From Leucocoprinus leucothites (taxonomy: Eukaryota; Basidiomycota; Agaricomycetes; Agaricales; Agaricaceae): DNA of 64,000 nucleotides. This document shows positions 43,825-57,332 of the stretch, in pieces (the first letter of the stretch is position 1; every line of letters starts with the position of its first letter). Made by a program: the position numbers and the translations under genes. The stretch lies in NCBI GenBank assembly GCA_013368445.1, contig JAACJO010000023.1:62001-126000 (forward strand), given 5' to 3'. Under the pieces are notes generated by a model. The model worked only from the letters and a program-made list of their open reading frames with translations, did not search any database and had not been told where the DNA came from.

Positions 43825-45705
43825 TGCCAAAGAAAGGGCATGGCACAGCCACCCTGAACCAATCAAGTTCACATTGTTTGCCTTCATTTGGAGGGCCTCT
43901 TCCATCTTAAGGCCCATATAACTGTATTCCCTGCTTTGTCGTGCATTCGGGAAACTACAGCATCGGAGGCTTCAGAACAGCAATCCTATTACCAGTGGCT
44001 TGTGGCTTAGGCGCCAGTACACTTTGTAGCCGCCCGTGTCTCTTCGGTCATTAACATTGGTTCCAGACCTGGTGGACTCGGGGACCTAGCTGCTCATAGT
44101 CAAGGAACGGAAAGGGATCTAATATCAACATTACCCCTCACAGCAGAAACCACTACACCCCCTGTTACTGCGTCGGGATATGCCCCCGGATGCTCTTCAT
44201 GCAGGTGCACGATCAATCACACCGCAGAATCTCCTGCCAGAACCCCCAGGGATGCTTTGTGCTTCTTACGCGCAGTAATTGCTAAATTCTGATGGAGAAT
44301 TTGGGCACGATGTGAATGTAACTCAACTGCCGAATCCTCTTTCATTCAAAGCCTTCGCTCGTCTGATCCCGATCAACGGTTAGTAGACACAGAATCCGCG
44401 GTTGTGCGAGCCCAGGGTTGCAATGATAATATACTAGACTATGTACAACTTCCGAGAGAGACGAAATCTTTCAGAGCTATTGACCGAACTGATCGACAAG
44501 TCACGGATACTCGAATCCACAACGGCTCTGTCGCTTAAAAGACGTTGCGCGTCATGGCTCGCTTGGTTCAGTAATAACATTCCACGACTCGCGTTTGCGC
44601 TTACAAGACTAGCAAGCGTCCTGATACATGGGCTCGCTTATTATGAGAACATCAGAGCTCACTCTTGCTCATCCTAGAAGTACGGCGCGAAATGCGCTCC
44701 ATTGCAATGGTCTAACTACGATGGTAATCCATGTACTCCAGGTAAGTATTACCCCAAATCCATGTACGACGATGTCGGAAGCCTCATGGGCTACTGTCCA
44801 ATCCATGTGCTGGCCTTTGCCCCCTATTTACATCATGTATCTCACGTCCCTAAACCATCTCTCAGACCTCGGGATTCATGGCTGCTGTCAAAGCACCCCG
44901 TTCTAGAGTTCCTGGAATTTATTTGCGTTAACCTAATTCGACTTTCTGATCCACTTCTGACCCACTACTAGGGGTTACGGTTATCATCGGGAACGCTGCA
45001 GAGCATCAATTCCAATTTCGGGAGCTAGTTTCTCAAAATCATGTAAGGAGAGAAGGCGAGCTTTCGAAGTTCGCGGCGGAATTACGGATATCTGAAAGCT
45101 CATGAAAGCCATATCCTAGGCCTCAACTAGTTTGGGGACCTTCTTGTGACAAAACGAAGCGCTCGTGGATAATTGGCCGCACTAAATGACAAGCGCTTGC
45201 TCATAATCACCCGAAGAGTGCGCTTTGGAAAAAGGCGCCAGGGAGCTGAGCGCCGTGCATGTTCTGAAGATGAAGCGCCAGAGATGCTCTGGGTGTTAGG
45301 TCGGGCTCTATTGCCCATACTTACTTCGAAACGTCATCCCACGATCCGGTCTCATGGGACACGATGAAAACTGGTTGTAATCATTTAACCTGATCACTGC
45401 CTGATGATAGAGTCATGAGCCACGGCGCGAGTAGCCTAACTGTACAGATCGTATTCCACGGTAGCTTCTCCCGCTGGACAGCTCTGTTCATCCAACTATC
45501 TTAAAGGGAGGGTAACGTGGGAGGGAGTCTGTTACAAGGGCCTGGAAACTTCTAGCACTGGAAAGTTGATATTTGGGTGTATATGTGATATATTTGGGCC
45601 GAGGAATAAGAACAACAAACAATTGAGTAAAGCGCGAGATGGTATGTGTGGGAGAGTCGAGAGCGAGACCAGGTGAGAACATGATTCCAGAAGGGTGAAT
45701 TGCGA
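43825..45705. other. Gene-poor stretch
   Basis: I see no supported gene, RNA or transposon. Open frames at 44441-44677 and 44702-44971 have no recognisable domain and weak coding character. Confidence 0.5.
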
Positions 45706-46865
<1,160 letters not shown>

Positions 46866-47064
46866 TGTCGAGGACGGCGAGAAAGGACGATGCGCGTCAA
46901 CCTGCGCGTCGAGGACGCAGTCACGGCGCGTGACTGTGACAGCACGGGCTGCCAGATATGTTTCGCCGATCACTTTCCAAAATCCAAGAATAGCCCAGAA
47001 TGGTAGTCCAGAGGAAAAGTCGAAAAGGTGCTGAAGCTTACTCCTTTACTGCCTCTTCCGCGCT
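46866..47064. promoter_or_regulatory. Divergent promoter region, CFIm25 / SulP transporter
   Basis: Only 199 bp separate the two start codons, so both genes are probably driven from here. I see no clear TATA box. Confidence 0.6.
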
Positions 47065-50000
47065 ATGCCCCAAAGTCCTTCTGCTTCTGAACTCCCGACT
47101 GCTTCTGCGGCTTCGACGTCTCAAGTCTCCTTCATAGCTCGCATGAGACGCAGATTGTCTGACCTCGTCACCCCCGACCCTCGTCCCAGACCCAGTACCG
47201 CCACCCCCAGCAGCATGCATTCTCCTTTTCTCACAGACTTTGACGACGAAGAGCCCCATTCTGACGATATTGCTAATACTCCTCAACCCTCTGCCGCCTG
47301 GGACCACGACTCGCCCTCCAGCCAACGATTTTCACTTCAGCCCAATAGCGTGCAGGAGGATCAAGAGATTGCGGCAGACAATGAACAATTTTCTGCGCGC
47401 ATGATGCCAGTCCCACATGAATTTCAGGTCCACAGAGCAGGGTGGGTATTCTTTTCATCCATTCTGATATCCTGATGTTCCTTTTCGCATCTATATCTCG
47501 TCATGTCTTCTTGTCTTAACATATTCCCCGCTATAGGCTTCTCCAAACTAGATCATATAATGCTCCAGGGCCATTGAGTTCGGGCTCCTCTACTTCTCCT
47601 TGTTCAGGCCAGAACCCTCCCTACCCACACTCTCAAAATACTATCCGCCTGACAACTATGCAACTCTCAAATCTACCCTTTCATCCATCGCCAACGTTCA
47701 TTACATCAGATCGGCATCAACGAACATGGGAGCCCATTCTGGGTGTCCCTGCATCTGCACCTCCCAGCTCACGTGGACCCTCCCGAGAACGGATCACTAC
47801 TTCGTCGTCTTTTCCTTCTGGGCATTGTCAGTCTTTTTATAACTCCTCACCTGGTCATCACAACTCATTCGTCCCTGTAAATTTGATCCCTAGCCCCCCG
47901 ACAGCAGGGTACTTATGCGATCAGATTTTATGAAAAATTGCCTAACTACCCCTCGCATTCAGAACCAATTACCTCTTCCCTGTTACCAAATGATGTAGAG
48001 TCAGCTGCGCGCTCGTCCGGGGAAAGAACCATTAACGATCTTACACCATCGGTTACATCCCATCCAACATCGAAGCCGGCCTCAGGTGAAGCACTACCCT
48101 CGCATATGCCTTTCATCTCGCCCCACAGTACTAATACCACGGTCTCAGAGAATTCGTTTACACAGCCGGAAGATCGACTTCCTCCTGAAACAAAGGTGTG
48201 CTCTGCTTCGTCTCCCTGTCCGTCGTCATCGTCTTTAACGCTCGATTGAACCCAAATCCTCTCATTATAAAAAGTCGGCTACTCCGCAGGTCAATGCTTC
48301 TGCAGGGCCCTCCGGTTTAACTCTCCTCCGTCCCAGAGTTTCACCTCCGGCTTCACCAGTTGCTACACCATCTTTCTCAACAACCTCGACGTCGGGGAGT
48401 GAAACTCCGAAGGCACGCAGCAGACCCAACCCATTTGACGATCTCAGCAATTCTACACCAAATCCGATGGGATACAAAACTCACGATCACGACCCAACAC
48501 GACTCCAAGTATCCGAAAGGACACCCCTTCTATCTGCTCATGGACAAAATGGACATAGTTCCCCCTCGCCACAAACTGGTTTTCTCAGATCGATCTTCTC
48601 TTCTCGGCACCGAGTGAACAGCGAGAGACCCGTATTTCATTTCGGCTCGGATGCCTCGAGGTGGCGGAAGGTCGCAAGACAAAAAATATATCAATTGCCG
48701 ACGTATTCTAAAATGGCATTCGCTGCTATTCCGGCCGTGCTCCTCGGATGCTTGATTAACATTCTTGACGGTGTCAGCTGTAAGTTTTTTTTCTTTCCTT
48801 TGGCTTCTTACCATGTCGCATTATGTACTGATCGATACCGACCATGTGCTTGCACAGATGGAATGATCATTTTCCCTTCCACTGGAGTTTTTGCGGATCT
48901 TGGACCGATGGGTGTTTCTTTATTTTTCGTCTCGACAGTGGTGGGGCAGCTGGTGTATACATGTGGAGGAAGCGGGTTTGCAGGTGCAAATGGGAGTATG
49001 ATGATTGAAGTCGTGGTATGTCCCTTTTTTTCCCTCTACCCAAATGACTTTCCGTTAAAAATTTCGAGTAGCCATTCTTCCATATGATTGCGAACAGTAT
49101 AGCCACGGAAATCGGCGAAGAACATCCGAAAGAAGTGATTGCGACAACATTGGTTGCATTCTCTCTCAGTTCCATTTTGACGGGACTGTCGTTTTTCCTA
49201 CTTGGTGCCCTGAAACTTGGCAAGATAGTAGGATTCTTTCCTCGTCACATTCTTGTTGGATGTATAGGTGGTATTGGCGTATTCCTGATCCGAACGGGGT
49301 ATGTTGCACTTTAGTGCCTAGGGTATCAAATTATTCAGTCCAGTTTTTTTACTAGGCTTACTGTCAGCATGCAAATGCCGGAAGAAGAGTTTACGATGTC
49401 GCTTGAAACCCTGCGGGCTATGTTCTTGGACTTTAAAGCACTGATACTCTGGACTATCCCTCTTACTCTGGCAATTTTGCTCCGACTTGTCACGCACAAA
49501 TTTAATCATCAGCTCATCTTTCCTCTTTGTAAGTAAATGCTTTGACCCGAGACCTGCCTAGCTGATCAAGATTTTCCGTCAGATTTCGTCCTTATGGCCG
49601 CTATCTTCTACATTGTGACGGGTACTGCCAAATTCGATTTAGGGCAACTCCGAGAAGCTGGCTGGTTGTTCAATTTGGGAACTGGGTCACAGGAAAGCTG
49701 GTACAAATTTTATACCTACTTTGGTACGTGCGTGACGAACGCGAATCGCAAAGCCTAATGGCTGTGCTTATTCTGTATCTGGAAATCAGACTACCACCTT
49801 ATTAAGTTTGGTCCTCTGTGGTCAACTCTTCCAACTCAATTTGCACTGTAAGTCAAAAATCCTATTTCATGTCTTTCTCCATTCCTCTGGCCCTACAATA
49901 GCTAACAAGCTATTTCCAGCTTATTTTTCAATATCCTACACCCGCCCTTGAATGTACCCGCCCTGGGTAAGCCCGATATTTTTGATGGAGTCGTAGTTAT

Positions 50001-52175
50001 TTTTACTCAGGCAATGTTTAGCGGTTTCGCTTAACGAGGACGTTGATACTAACAAAGAGCTGGTTGGGCATGGTTATTCGAACCTTTTGTCGGGATTGGT
50101 GGGCAGTGTGTGAGCACTATCCCTAATGCACGTCATTCGCTCTATTGATCCTTGTCTATCATTTTCAAGGCCGAACTACCTCGTCTATGTCAATACCCTT
50201 CTGTGAGATCTTCATATATCAAAATCGAGTTGACCCTAACGATTGAGCTTATTAGGTTTTACCGAGTAGGGGGTAACAATCGCATTGCAGGGTTTCTCCT
50301 TGCTATTGCCACTTGTGTACTCCTGTTCATTGGCACAGGGCCAATCGCGTACATACGTCAGTTTGATTCTTTTTTCAGGGTTCAACAAGCGATGATCGCT
50401 TAAACCCTTTGCTTTATAGCCGTCATGGTTGTCGGAGCGTTGATATATGTGCTCGGGATCGATCTTGTCAAGGAAGCGCTATGGGATACCCGACATCGGG
50501 TAAGCAGGTAAGTAGATCATTTGTGCCTGTCCCCGTGTTTGTCGTTGCTGAAGTTGACAAGGACGGAGTACATTACGATTGTCAGCATTATGGTTGTGAT
50601 GACCGGGTGGGACTTTGTGATTGGAGTCTTGTTCGGCATTGTAGTCAGCTGTGAGTCCTTCTCTTCGTTTCCCTGCAGGCGTTAGTATGAGTCATTTTGG
50701 GTAGCTGACGGTGCACTTCTACTCAGGTTTCTTCTTCGTCGTGCAGAATTCACAAGTAAGGAGTATACGTGCCATTTATACTGGCGAAACGGCTATGTCC
50801 GCCGTTCGTCGGCCTAGTTTGCAACGAGCCTACATTCGCGATGTGGCAAAACAGACGACTATCCTTCGTCTACAGGGTCAGTTTTTCACTTGCATTTCGA
50901 TGATTCAAGTTTGTGTGACACATATTTTTTCAGGCTTCTTGTTCTTTGGAACGATCACCTATGTGGAGGAAACCATACGGAACCTTATTGAAGGGCCATC
51001 GTGGCAGAAGAACCCAATAGAGTTCTTGGTTGTCGATCTTACCCTTGTGGCGGGAGTGGATATGTCAGCTTCCGAGGCGTTTGTGAGGATACAACGTTTG
51101 CTTTCCGCGAAAGGTGTTACCCTTGTGTTCTGTGGCTTTGCCGCGGATTCTGCCGTTGGGAAGTCGTTGGAAAGTGCTGATGTACTTGGAGCTGAGGGAG
51201 TGGAATTGTTCTTGACGTTCAATGATGCGATGGAATGTAAGTTATTTTTCTGTTACATATCGTCGTCAGAGGGGGTAATAACCCTGATATTTATTTCAAT
51301 AGGGACGGAGAACGCGTACCTTCGCTCGTGGTTCCGGGACCACAAGATTGAAACCTCTCCTACCCCGCTCCGTACGTTTATATTTAGCAGCAATTCTACT
51401 GTGGACATCACTAAATTGATTATCAACAACAGCCGTTCCCCTACGACCCGATTCTGCTCTTGATCTGCAGAGGACAGCTGATTCATTTGTTCGTTCTCCC
51501 CGGCGTTCTTACCTACATAGTGTGGGTAATAGAACGATTGGCGCAGGTAAATAACTTCTTCAGATTTGTGTATTTGTGTATAATTTTTTCGGCTTGCTGA
51601 TTTAGTCTTTTCCCATGATTTTTCCATGACAGAGTACACCCTTCGTTCTGAGCCAGAGACTACGTCAGAACCTCTTAACACTGTAACAAAAGCGTTTTCT
51701 TCCTATGGAGATATCGACGCACAAAATTTCAGCGGCATCTCGAAATATTTCGCCAAAATCACTGTCCCAGCATCGCATGTACTGTGGAGGCAGGGTGATG
51801 CTCCTGATGGGCTGTACATCATCGAATCTGGAGTGCTGCGAGCCACATACATATTTGCGAATCAGACACAGCACCTGGAAGAGTGTATGGTGCCCGGTAC
51901 AGTTGCTGGAGAGCTCTCTGCCCTGGCGAATTCGCCTCGCAACGCGACGTGTGTGGTGGAGCATCTTGCAACGTTGTGGAGGATGGGTATGCAGGACCTT
52001 GATCGGCTACGAAGAGAAGAGCCACGCCTGTCAGCCTTGTTTACTCAGCTTGTGTTAAAAGGTACGTCTACCGACAAGGGAATTGATATCATCAGGGTCT
52101 GATGGTATATCGATGTGTACAGCCGCCAGCACGGACTATGATATCTTATTATCTGCAATTGCATCGAGACAATAG
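47065..52175 (+). CDS. SulP (SLC26) transporter with STAS and cNMP-binding-like domains, YGR125W/Vsb1 type
   Basis: This is a large vacuolar-type anion-transporter homolog; yeast Vsb1 (YGR125W) is needed for basic amino acid storage in the vacuole. It has about 1,150 residues in many short exons. It starts at ATG 47065 with a long Ser/Pro-rich cytosolic region to about 48660. The SulP core follows: [73 protein letters not shown] and [25 protein letters not shown] domain follows ([38 protein letters not shown]). A cyclic-nucleotide-binding-like fold is at 51700-52060 ([39 protein letters not shown]). The last intron leads to TAG 52173-52175. No lesions. Its 3' end is duplicated at 53693-54345. 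Confidence 0.9.
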
Positions 52176-52541
52176 GGGACTATATTCATAGATATGCAGC
52201 ATATTCACAGCAATGTATGTAACGGGATCAGGACATCAGGCAATAAATGTTTTCTCGGTTTTCGAGGAGGGTCATGATGTAACCGGTCACTCAGGCCTCA
52301 AACGTCCAACTTCCACGCGGGCTGCGCTCCGTCAACATGCTCTGTTTACCGATCGATTCATCGTTAGCCAGGTTTAACCCCGATAACCTGCAAGGGTCTC
52401 TCGTTTCCTCCGAACGGTGAGTAGTTACCAAGTAGTTACTTGCTTGAGCCTCTTGTCCAAGCATTGTCATTGTTCAGATAAAGTTCTTCAATAGAATACA
52501 AGAATCGTAACCATCGTAGTATGTTCCAATTTGAGAGTAAC
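52176..52541. other. Intergenic
   Basis: The first 110 bp are repeated at about 54240-54345 as part of the duplication. I see no gene in the rest. Confidence 0.6.
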
Positions 52542-53520
52542 TCAAGCCTCAATTCTTATCTCCGCGTTGACCCAAGGGATCAATGCATACTCAAGAGCCA
52601 AAACAGATCCACCATCCTTCGCTAACACCTTGCTATCCTCAAGCTCCATCAAAACCTTTTCAATGTATTCCCCAGCCCCTGATAGACGAGCCACCCTCGC
52701 ACAAGCTGCGTGAAGCTCCAAAAGTTGCGGGTTGGGGACTGTAAGTTGTATCGGATCAGGAGTCGTAAAAGTGACTTCAGTTTTCCAGTTGTGATGGAAA
52801 TATACCACGTCGGAGTGTTTGATATAGTAAGTGTTCTTGCGGCCAGGCTATCATGGTAGACTTTAGGAATGTATAGCAGTACTAGGATCTTTCAGAACTC
52901 ACTACGGGTTCAAACCAAAGCTCCAAATGATCGAAATGATCATGGGCGACGGGATCCAGGATCAAGATATTGTCGAGTCTATGGATGTTTTTGCCATTGA
53001 GCTCTTCGGAGAGCGTGGTATATCCAAATCTCTCCAAGACTGCCCATACAGAAGCAGCATAATTGGCCTATATGTGGTTGATCAGCAACCGAGGACGCAA
53101 AGCAGGACGAGAGAATAAAACGTACCTTCGCAGTGGCTGTCTTTGAAGTTTCTTCGGAAGGATCATCCTCAACCCCCTTGTTGACGATATCCGGAAAGAT
53201 ATGTGAACAATGGAGCCCATAGGCCGGAACTTGAGCTTTCAAGACCATGTCCCGCAGTTCCGGGTAAATTTTCGGACTTTCTCTATCATATGCTCCAGAG
53301 ATAGGACACCGATGTCCGTCTCGAATCATGGCCTTCAGATAAGGTTGAATAAAGTTGAAAAGTGCACGATGATTGTGGTTCTTACATCGCGCTTGGCTGT
53401 TTGATAGTCCTCAGGAGGTCGGATAAGCTTGTCCCTAAGCCTTGCCTGGATAGCATTGAACGAGGGGTGCGAAACCTGGCTGGGATGAGCGGGCGTTCGC
53501 CCTTTCGTCTTCCTGACTGG
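52542..53520 (-). CDS. HNH nuclease-domain protein, 5' end unclear
   Basis: This belongs to the HNH-domain family that is numerous in agaricomycetes; its cellular role is unknown. Reading on the - strand: NAIQARLRDKLIRPPEDYQ, intron (GTAAGA...GAAG), AMIRDGHRCPISGAYDRES, YGLHCSHIFPDIVNKG, intron, ANYAASVWAVLERFGYTTL, ELNGKNIHRLDNILILDP, HDHFDHLELWFEPV, intron, then TVPNPQLLELHAACARVARL and the stop at 52542. The HNH pattern uses His of CSH, Asn of LDN and His of DHFD. No upstream start codon is obvious: the frame meets a TAA near 53520, just before the duplicated transporter fragment, so the gene may be 5' truncated. Confidence 0.72.
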
Positions 53521-53692
53521 TTATATAGGTTTAGAATGATGAAAGCGAAATGGATATCAGAAAGTTTTACAAACACGCAGGAAATATTGCATATATGTCT
53601 TGCCAAGCACGTATTTATCGTCATCGGTTTTGCAGGAATAATCTGGAACTGAAGTCTTCGACTCAATTGCAGAATCGTAACAGCAAAGAGGG

Positions 53693-54345
53693 TGCGTCAG
53701 AGCTTCTTGACACTGTAACAAAAGCGTTTTCTTCCTATCATGAAGATATTGACGCGCAAAAGTTCAGCGGCATCTCGAAACATTTCACCAAAATCACTGT
53801 CCCAGCATCGCATGTACTTTGAAGGCAGGGTGATGCTCCTGATGGGCTGTACATTATCATTGAATCTGGAGTGCTGTGAGTCACATACAGATTTGCGAAT
53901 CAGACACAGCACCTAGAAGAGTGTATGATGGTGCCCGGTAGAGACCGTACAGTTGCTGGAGAGCTCTCTGCCCTGGCGAATTCGCTCCGCAACGCGAGGT
54001 GGAGCATGTGGTGGGGCATCATGCAACGTTGTGGAGGGTGAGTATGCAGGAACATGATCGGCTACTAAGGGAAGAGCCACGCCTGTCAGCATTGTTTTCC
54101 CAGCTTTTGTTGAAAGGTGCGTCTACCGACAAGGGGATTGATATCAGGGTCTGATGGTATATTTGATGTGTACAGCCGCCAGCACGGATTATGATATCTT
54201 ATTATCTGCAATTGCATCGAGACAATGACCTAGGGACTGTATTCGGATATACGCAGTGTTATCACAACAATGTAAGTAACTGGATCAGGATGGGAGGCAA
54301 TAAATATTTTCTCGGGTTTCGAGGAGGGTCGTGCTGTGGCCAGTC
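53693..54345 (+). pseudogene. Duplicated 3' end of the SulP gene (cNMP-binding-like part), broken
   Basis: This matches 51662-52285 at DNA level from GCGTCAGAGCTTCTTG through the last coding exon, the last intron and about 110 bp of downstream sequence. It has stops (TGA in place of TGG after SHVL at 53821; TGA after SGVL), small insertions (53754 region, 53932) and deletions, so it codes nothing. The intron is kept, so this is a DNA duplication and not a retrocopy. It lies directly upstream of the Tvp38-like gene. Confidence 0.92.
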
Positions 54346-54446
54346 AGGCTCGGGAGAAAGCAGTGCAGAGATGCTATTTTTGGACAGGATATGCGATCGC
54401 AGCCTGGAAACGGTCAGTCTCTCTTAGCCCTTCTTCTCCTCCATCC

Positions 54447-56681
54447 ATGCCTGCACCGTATGATGCTCCCTGGCAGTCCTCCAGTTACTCGCTACAGGAC
54501 ACAGAATATGGAGCACCTCCATCTGCGACTCTCCAAAGTTACCCTCCATACCCGCCAAAAACAAATTATACCAACGAGCGTTCTAATGCCCCCAACGGAC
54601 ACTCTTACGATCCAACATTCGCGGTCCTAAAGCCGCCAAATGACGCGACAGTTGGTTCTACGCTGCGAGGACGGACACCGAGTCCAACACCGAGCGAGAT
54701 AAAAGAGCTGGGGAAAGGGGCGATTGACTGGAAAGCTATGACGAACTGGCGCTTTTGGATTCGCAGGGAGTGGTTGTGTATGTCGAATGACGCGATGATA
54801 CTCGGTTCGGGACACTAATGGTATCTCATACAGGGTACTATGTGGCACTGGTCATAATCCTTGTGCTCACTGCTCTCATGACACTGTATCACAAACAGAT
54901 AGTCGATTGGTTAACACCAGTGACGAAATGGTTACACGAGTACGTCCAATGGCTCGGCATAATTCTGCAGGGTCAGGTTGATAAACTGCTCGCAGCCTCT
55001 CATTTGGATGGATTGTTCCAATTGCAGTCCTCTTCGTAATCTCATTCCCCCCTGTGCGTTTTCCCCATCATACTAAAATGATCCAGAAGCTCATTAAAGT
55101 TTAGCTTTTTGGCCACGAAATTGTCGCTATTCTGTGTGGTCTCGTATGGGGAATGTGGATTGGTTTTGCCATCGTTGCAGCTGGAACCTTTATCGGAGAA
55201 GTCGGCAACTTTTAGTACGTCGCCACTCGGTGCCGCATATTCTTTATTTAACCTCTTCCTCAACCTCAGTGCCTTTAAGTATTGTTGTCGTTCACGTGGC
55301 GAGAAGCTTGAGCGCACCAATATTTCGTATGCGTGTCTAGCCCAGGTTGTGCGTGAAGGAGGTTTCAAGATTGCTCTAGTGGCGAGGCTAAGTGCCATTC
55401 CTGGCCATTGTATGTTTACATACTTTTGTCAGACGATTCCCCGTTTCTGAGCATTTCATAGTCACCACCGCCATATTCTCCACTTGCGGGATGGGCATAA
55501 TTGTCTTCTCCATAGCCGCTATCCTGTCTATGCCCAAACAATTCATCACTGTTTACCTGGGTGTTCTGCTCGAGCAGAGCGCAGAAGGTACGTCAGCTGC
55601 TCGGAGCTGTAGGCCTTGGCTGATGCTGCGGTTTTAGGGGTCACGGACAAGAAGAGTAGGATCATTAGTGACGTTGTGCTTGCTATAACTGTCTTGATCA
55701 CGGTGGCCGCAATGTGGTATATTCTTCGCGAAATGAACCGTGTCAAACCAACAGTGATTCATGCTAGGCGAAAGGCTAGGTGAGTTATACCTCCCGTTCT
55801 TATCCTGTCGAAGGCTGACTCCGTCAACCAGACAAGCCAAGGCTGAGAGGCAGCTTAGTACCCCGAGTCCGACGGATCCAAGTGGTCATGGACGTAACCC
55901 ATCCTATGTCCCTCTCAGTACAGCAGGTTACGGCTATGGTCATTCCAATTCCTCCGATTCCGAGATTCCTCTTACGTCGCAAGCCACGCCCATGGGATAC
56001 AACCACCCAACGCCGGGTTTCCCCCGAGTTAAACACTTCCAAGAATCTTCGGAGGAGTCTTCATATGAGCCACATATGCATGCACCTAAGCCCCAGCGAC
56101 CCGGGCATCACATGCCTCCAGCCGAACCCGAGGAGGACTTGACCAACGCAAGACCTCTACAACATCATTTTGATCCGTTGAGTGGACGACAGGCACCATA
56201 TTCGCCAGCACTTCACGGGTCACCTAGTCCAATTCAACCTCCTCCACCTTCATCCGACTCCCCCTATTGTTCTCGTGCCCCCATGAATATCCAGCCGCCT
56301 AATTCACCTCCGCGCAACTTTTCACGGCCCACTCCACCATCTTCACCTCCTCGGCAAAATTTTCATCAGCTACCTCCTATTATTCAATCTCAACCCCTTC
56401 ATCCAAATGCGCAAAATCCGTTTGCGTCTTCTGATCATATATCGCTGGCACCTATATCGAATCAGCAGACGAGCCATATTCCTGAAGAGTCGTATGACTC
56501 GTTCCATACTGCTCATTCAGCCTCGCCTGAACCGATGTCTATTGATGATCGTCTACGACCGCGGGCTCCACAGGCGACGACGACGGTACATCAGCCAGGG
56601 AATTTGGCTCGTGGACCAACAGGAAGACAGGAACCTCCTCAGCCTTGGAATCAGCCTCCACCTGATTATAGTTTTTCTTAG
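54447..56681 (+). CDS. Tvp38/TMEM64 (DedA, VTT-domain) membrane protein
   Basis: This is a Golgi/ER membrane protein with the VTT (DedA) domain, a family that includes lipid scramblases. It starts at ATG 54447 (MPAPYDAPWQSSSYSLQDTE). Exon 1 ends at 54777 and the next begins at 54834. In order: Pro/Tyr-rich cytosolic head; YYVALVIILVLTALMTLYH; FGWIVPIAVLFVISFPP; the VTT core LFGHEIVAILCGLVWGMW and GTFIGEVGNF; KIALVARLSAIPGH; a hydrophobic FSIAAILSMPKQFITVYLG; SDVVLAITVLITVAAMWYIL; then a long Pro/Ser-rich tail of about 300 residues ending at 56681. About six short introns. The tail is much longer than in yeast Tvp38 but common in basidiomycetes. No lesions. Confidence 0.9.
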
Positions 56682-57332
56682 TTGATAGTTCTAGAACGGA
56701 GACTAGTTCAATTTTATACTGTTTTTAAATGGACAACCGTGTAACTTGACGTACACCATCCCTCATAGTAATGCATAAAGTACTGTATGTTTTTATCTTG
56801 TTTTTGCTTATAAATTATACCCTTGAACGGATTACCGTTTCCAGTGAGTCTTCGTTTTGAAAAAACAGACTTTCTGCTTGATTTCGGTGGCAGGGGCCTA
56901 TTAGGAGCTGAAACCTTGACTTCATTGATAGATTGCTGCGGTTTTGATGGTTATGAGAGTTTACAACCAAGTTAGTTGCTCGTTATGGTGCCACGAACAA
57001 GTACGAAAAGATTGATAGATACGCCAGAGGTTGATCCTTGATCCTCCAGTGAGTGATGAAAGGCTGGTAACAGTTGAGAACAGTGCCTCGGCGATGCAAA
57101 TTGGAGCTACACTGGTTTTCGTGGGCAATCGGAAACAGAAACTGAGCACTGATGTCTAGCTCAGAAAACATTGTCAAAAGCCCGAGTCACAATGCTCTGG
57201 AGCGATATGGACCTTGATCTAAGGTATCAAATAAAAAAACAGTTATCCGGTTTTGCGGCCAAGTAGAGAGTATACTAAGGCGGACGCATGTGGATGAGGG
57301 AGTGACACTACTTATAGTTTGACAGAACATAC
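56682..57332. other. Intergenic
   Basis: I see no gene. The left part should hold the 3' UTR of the Tvp38-like gene. Confidence 0.6.

Noticed and set aside
44441..44971. Small membrane or secreted protein genes
   Set aside because: No domain, weak coding character, frames not joined by good introns.
53382..53666. 94-residue protein upstream of the HNH gene
   Set aside because: It overlaps the true HNH frame (NAIQARLRDKL) in another frame and has no domain.
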